A stretch of DNA of 5,835 nucleotides, taken from NCBI GenBank assembly GCA_002342805.1, contig DDQW01000076.1, positions 1-5,835 of the forward strand, written 5' to 3'. Under the pieces are notes generated by a model. That model searched no databases, had not been told where the DNA came from, and was given only the letters and a program-made list of their open reading frames with translations. The stretch is from Clostridiales bacterium UBA2432. GTDB lineage: Bacteria > Bacillota > Clostridia > Lachnospirales > Vallitaleaceae. The translations under genes were made by a program, and so were the position numbers. Positions 5,260 to 5,835 of the stretch are shown one piece after another (position 1 is the stretch's first letter; each line of letters starts with the position of its first letter).

Positions 5260-5835
5260 CTATTCTTCTCGTCTTCGAACGGAATCTCGTATTATCAATT
5301 CAGGTTCAATGACATCTTGAATCATTGATTCTTCTTGTCGAATAAGTTTTAGCAACTGGTAAGCAGCCTTTTCACCTAAACGTCCCTTAGGATGGGCAAT
5401 GGTTGTTAATTTAACTTCACCTGCATCGGCCATATTGGAATTATCAAAACTAACAATCGATAAATCTTTGGGTACATTTTTACCTAACTGACCCAGTAAT
5501 TGAATGAGTCCAATAGAAATCTGGTCATTATAACATACAACACCGGTTCGGCCTTTTATAAGTTGTTGAATCGCCTCTACATTGGTCATATCAACCACCT
5601 GCTTTTTGTTTTCTGTTGTGTACCAAAGCACATCGCCTTCTATGGGGTCAAGTTCTGCTTCTCGCAAGGCTTTTAAATAACCGGAATATCGTCCGTGTCC
5701 TTGCATATCATCTTGTTTAAAAATTCCGGCAATACGCCCATGTCCCTGTTCAATCAAATACTTTGTCGCTAAATATCCGGCTTTTTGATCATCTTCAACA
5801 ATATATGATGCCGTTACATTTTGATAAGTTGCATG
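5260..5835 (-). CDS. araR: Arabinose operon repressor AraR, C-terminal effector domain, cut by window edge
   Basis: The frame is open from the right edge to a TAG stop at 5260-5262, giving the last 191 residues. It is the periplasmic-binding-protein-like (LacI/GalR type) effector domain: SYIVEDDQKAGYLATKYLIEQGHGRIAGIF (key parts VEDD, A-AT-LIE-GH, GIF), then the KQDDMQGHGRYSGY segment that closely parallels the arabinose-binding KTDDMQG region of Bacillus subtilis AraR, TGVVCYNDQI, VSFDNS, and the C-terminal EPELIIRDSVRRREE. AraR proteins carry an N-terminal GntR-type winged helix, which lies outside the window, so that part is not seen. The TTG at 5757 is an internal leucine codon, not the start. 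AraR represses arabinose genes and is released by L-arabinose. It lies 86 bp upstream of araA in the same direction, next to a GTACGTAC palindrome. Confidence 0.9.
   Translation of the reverse strand, partial: HATYQNVTASYIVEDDQKAGYLATKYLIEQGHGRIAGIFKQDDMQGHGRYSGYLKALREAELDPIEGDVLWYTTENKKQVVDMTNVEAIQQLIKGRTGVVCYNDQISIGLIQLLGQLGKNVPKDLSIVSFDNSNMADAGEVKLTTIAHPKGRLGEKAAYQLLKLIRQEESMIQDVIEPELIIRDSVRRREE

Noticed and set aside
5260..5757. A 165-residue protein starting at 5757
   Set aside because: Position 5757 is a TTG leucine codon; the frame stays open to the right edge and the upstream residues continue the AraR effector domain.
1..5835. A novel system, mobile element, CRISPR array or RNA gene
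   Set aside because: Every long stretch is accounted for by known arabinose-utilisation genes; no transposase, array, tRNA-like structure or riboswitch motif was seen on either strand.

Overview
The window is a compact L-arabinose / arabinan utilisation locus, with every gene I can support on the minus strand. AT-rich sequence, strong AGGAGG-type ribosome binding sites, sigma-A-like promoter hexamers, a TTG start and an AraR of the Bacillus type (LacI-like effector domain) all point to a low-GC Bacillota (Firmicutes). I cannot name a genus from the sequence alone.

In transcription order (right to left): the C-terminal part of the arabinose repressor AraR (5260 to the right edge, cut off); an 86-bp intergenic region with a GGTACGTACC palindrome and a 22-bp inverted repeat; araA, L-arabinose isomerase (3683-5173); araD, L-ribulose-5-phosphate 4-epimerase (2968-3678), only 4 bp after araA; an AraC-family transcriptional regulator (2103-2933, TTG start); and an intrinsic terminator (2067-2097). 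After the terminator a good sigma-A promoter (-35 2011-2016, extended -10 1988-1993) drives a second unit: abfA, a GH51 alpha-L-arabinofuranosidase (419-1912), and 17 bp later a GH43-family glycosidase (401 to the left edge, cut off).

Together the genes describe import-then-cleave use of arabinose-containing oligosaccharides. The GH51 and GH43 enzymes carry no signal peptide at their N-termini, so they would release arabinose inside the cell. AraA converts it to L-ribulose and AraD converts L-ribulose-5-phosphate to D-xylulose-5-phosphate. The kinase step (araB) and a transporter are not in the window. Two regulators of different families flank the catabolic genes: AraR probably acts at the palindrome before araA, and the AraC-type protein may activate the arabinofuranosidase unit.

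I found no mobile elements, RNA genes, CRISPR arrays or clear evidence of an unknown system. The points worth a second look are gene-start corrections, candidate operators and the two-regulator, two-transcript layout.
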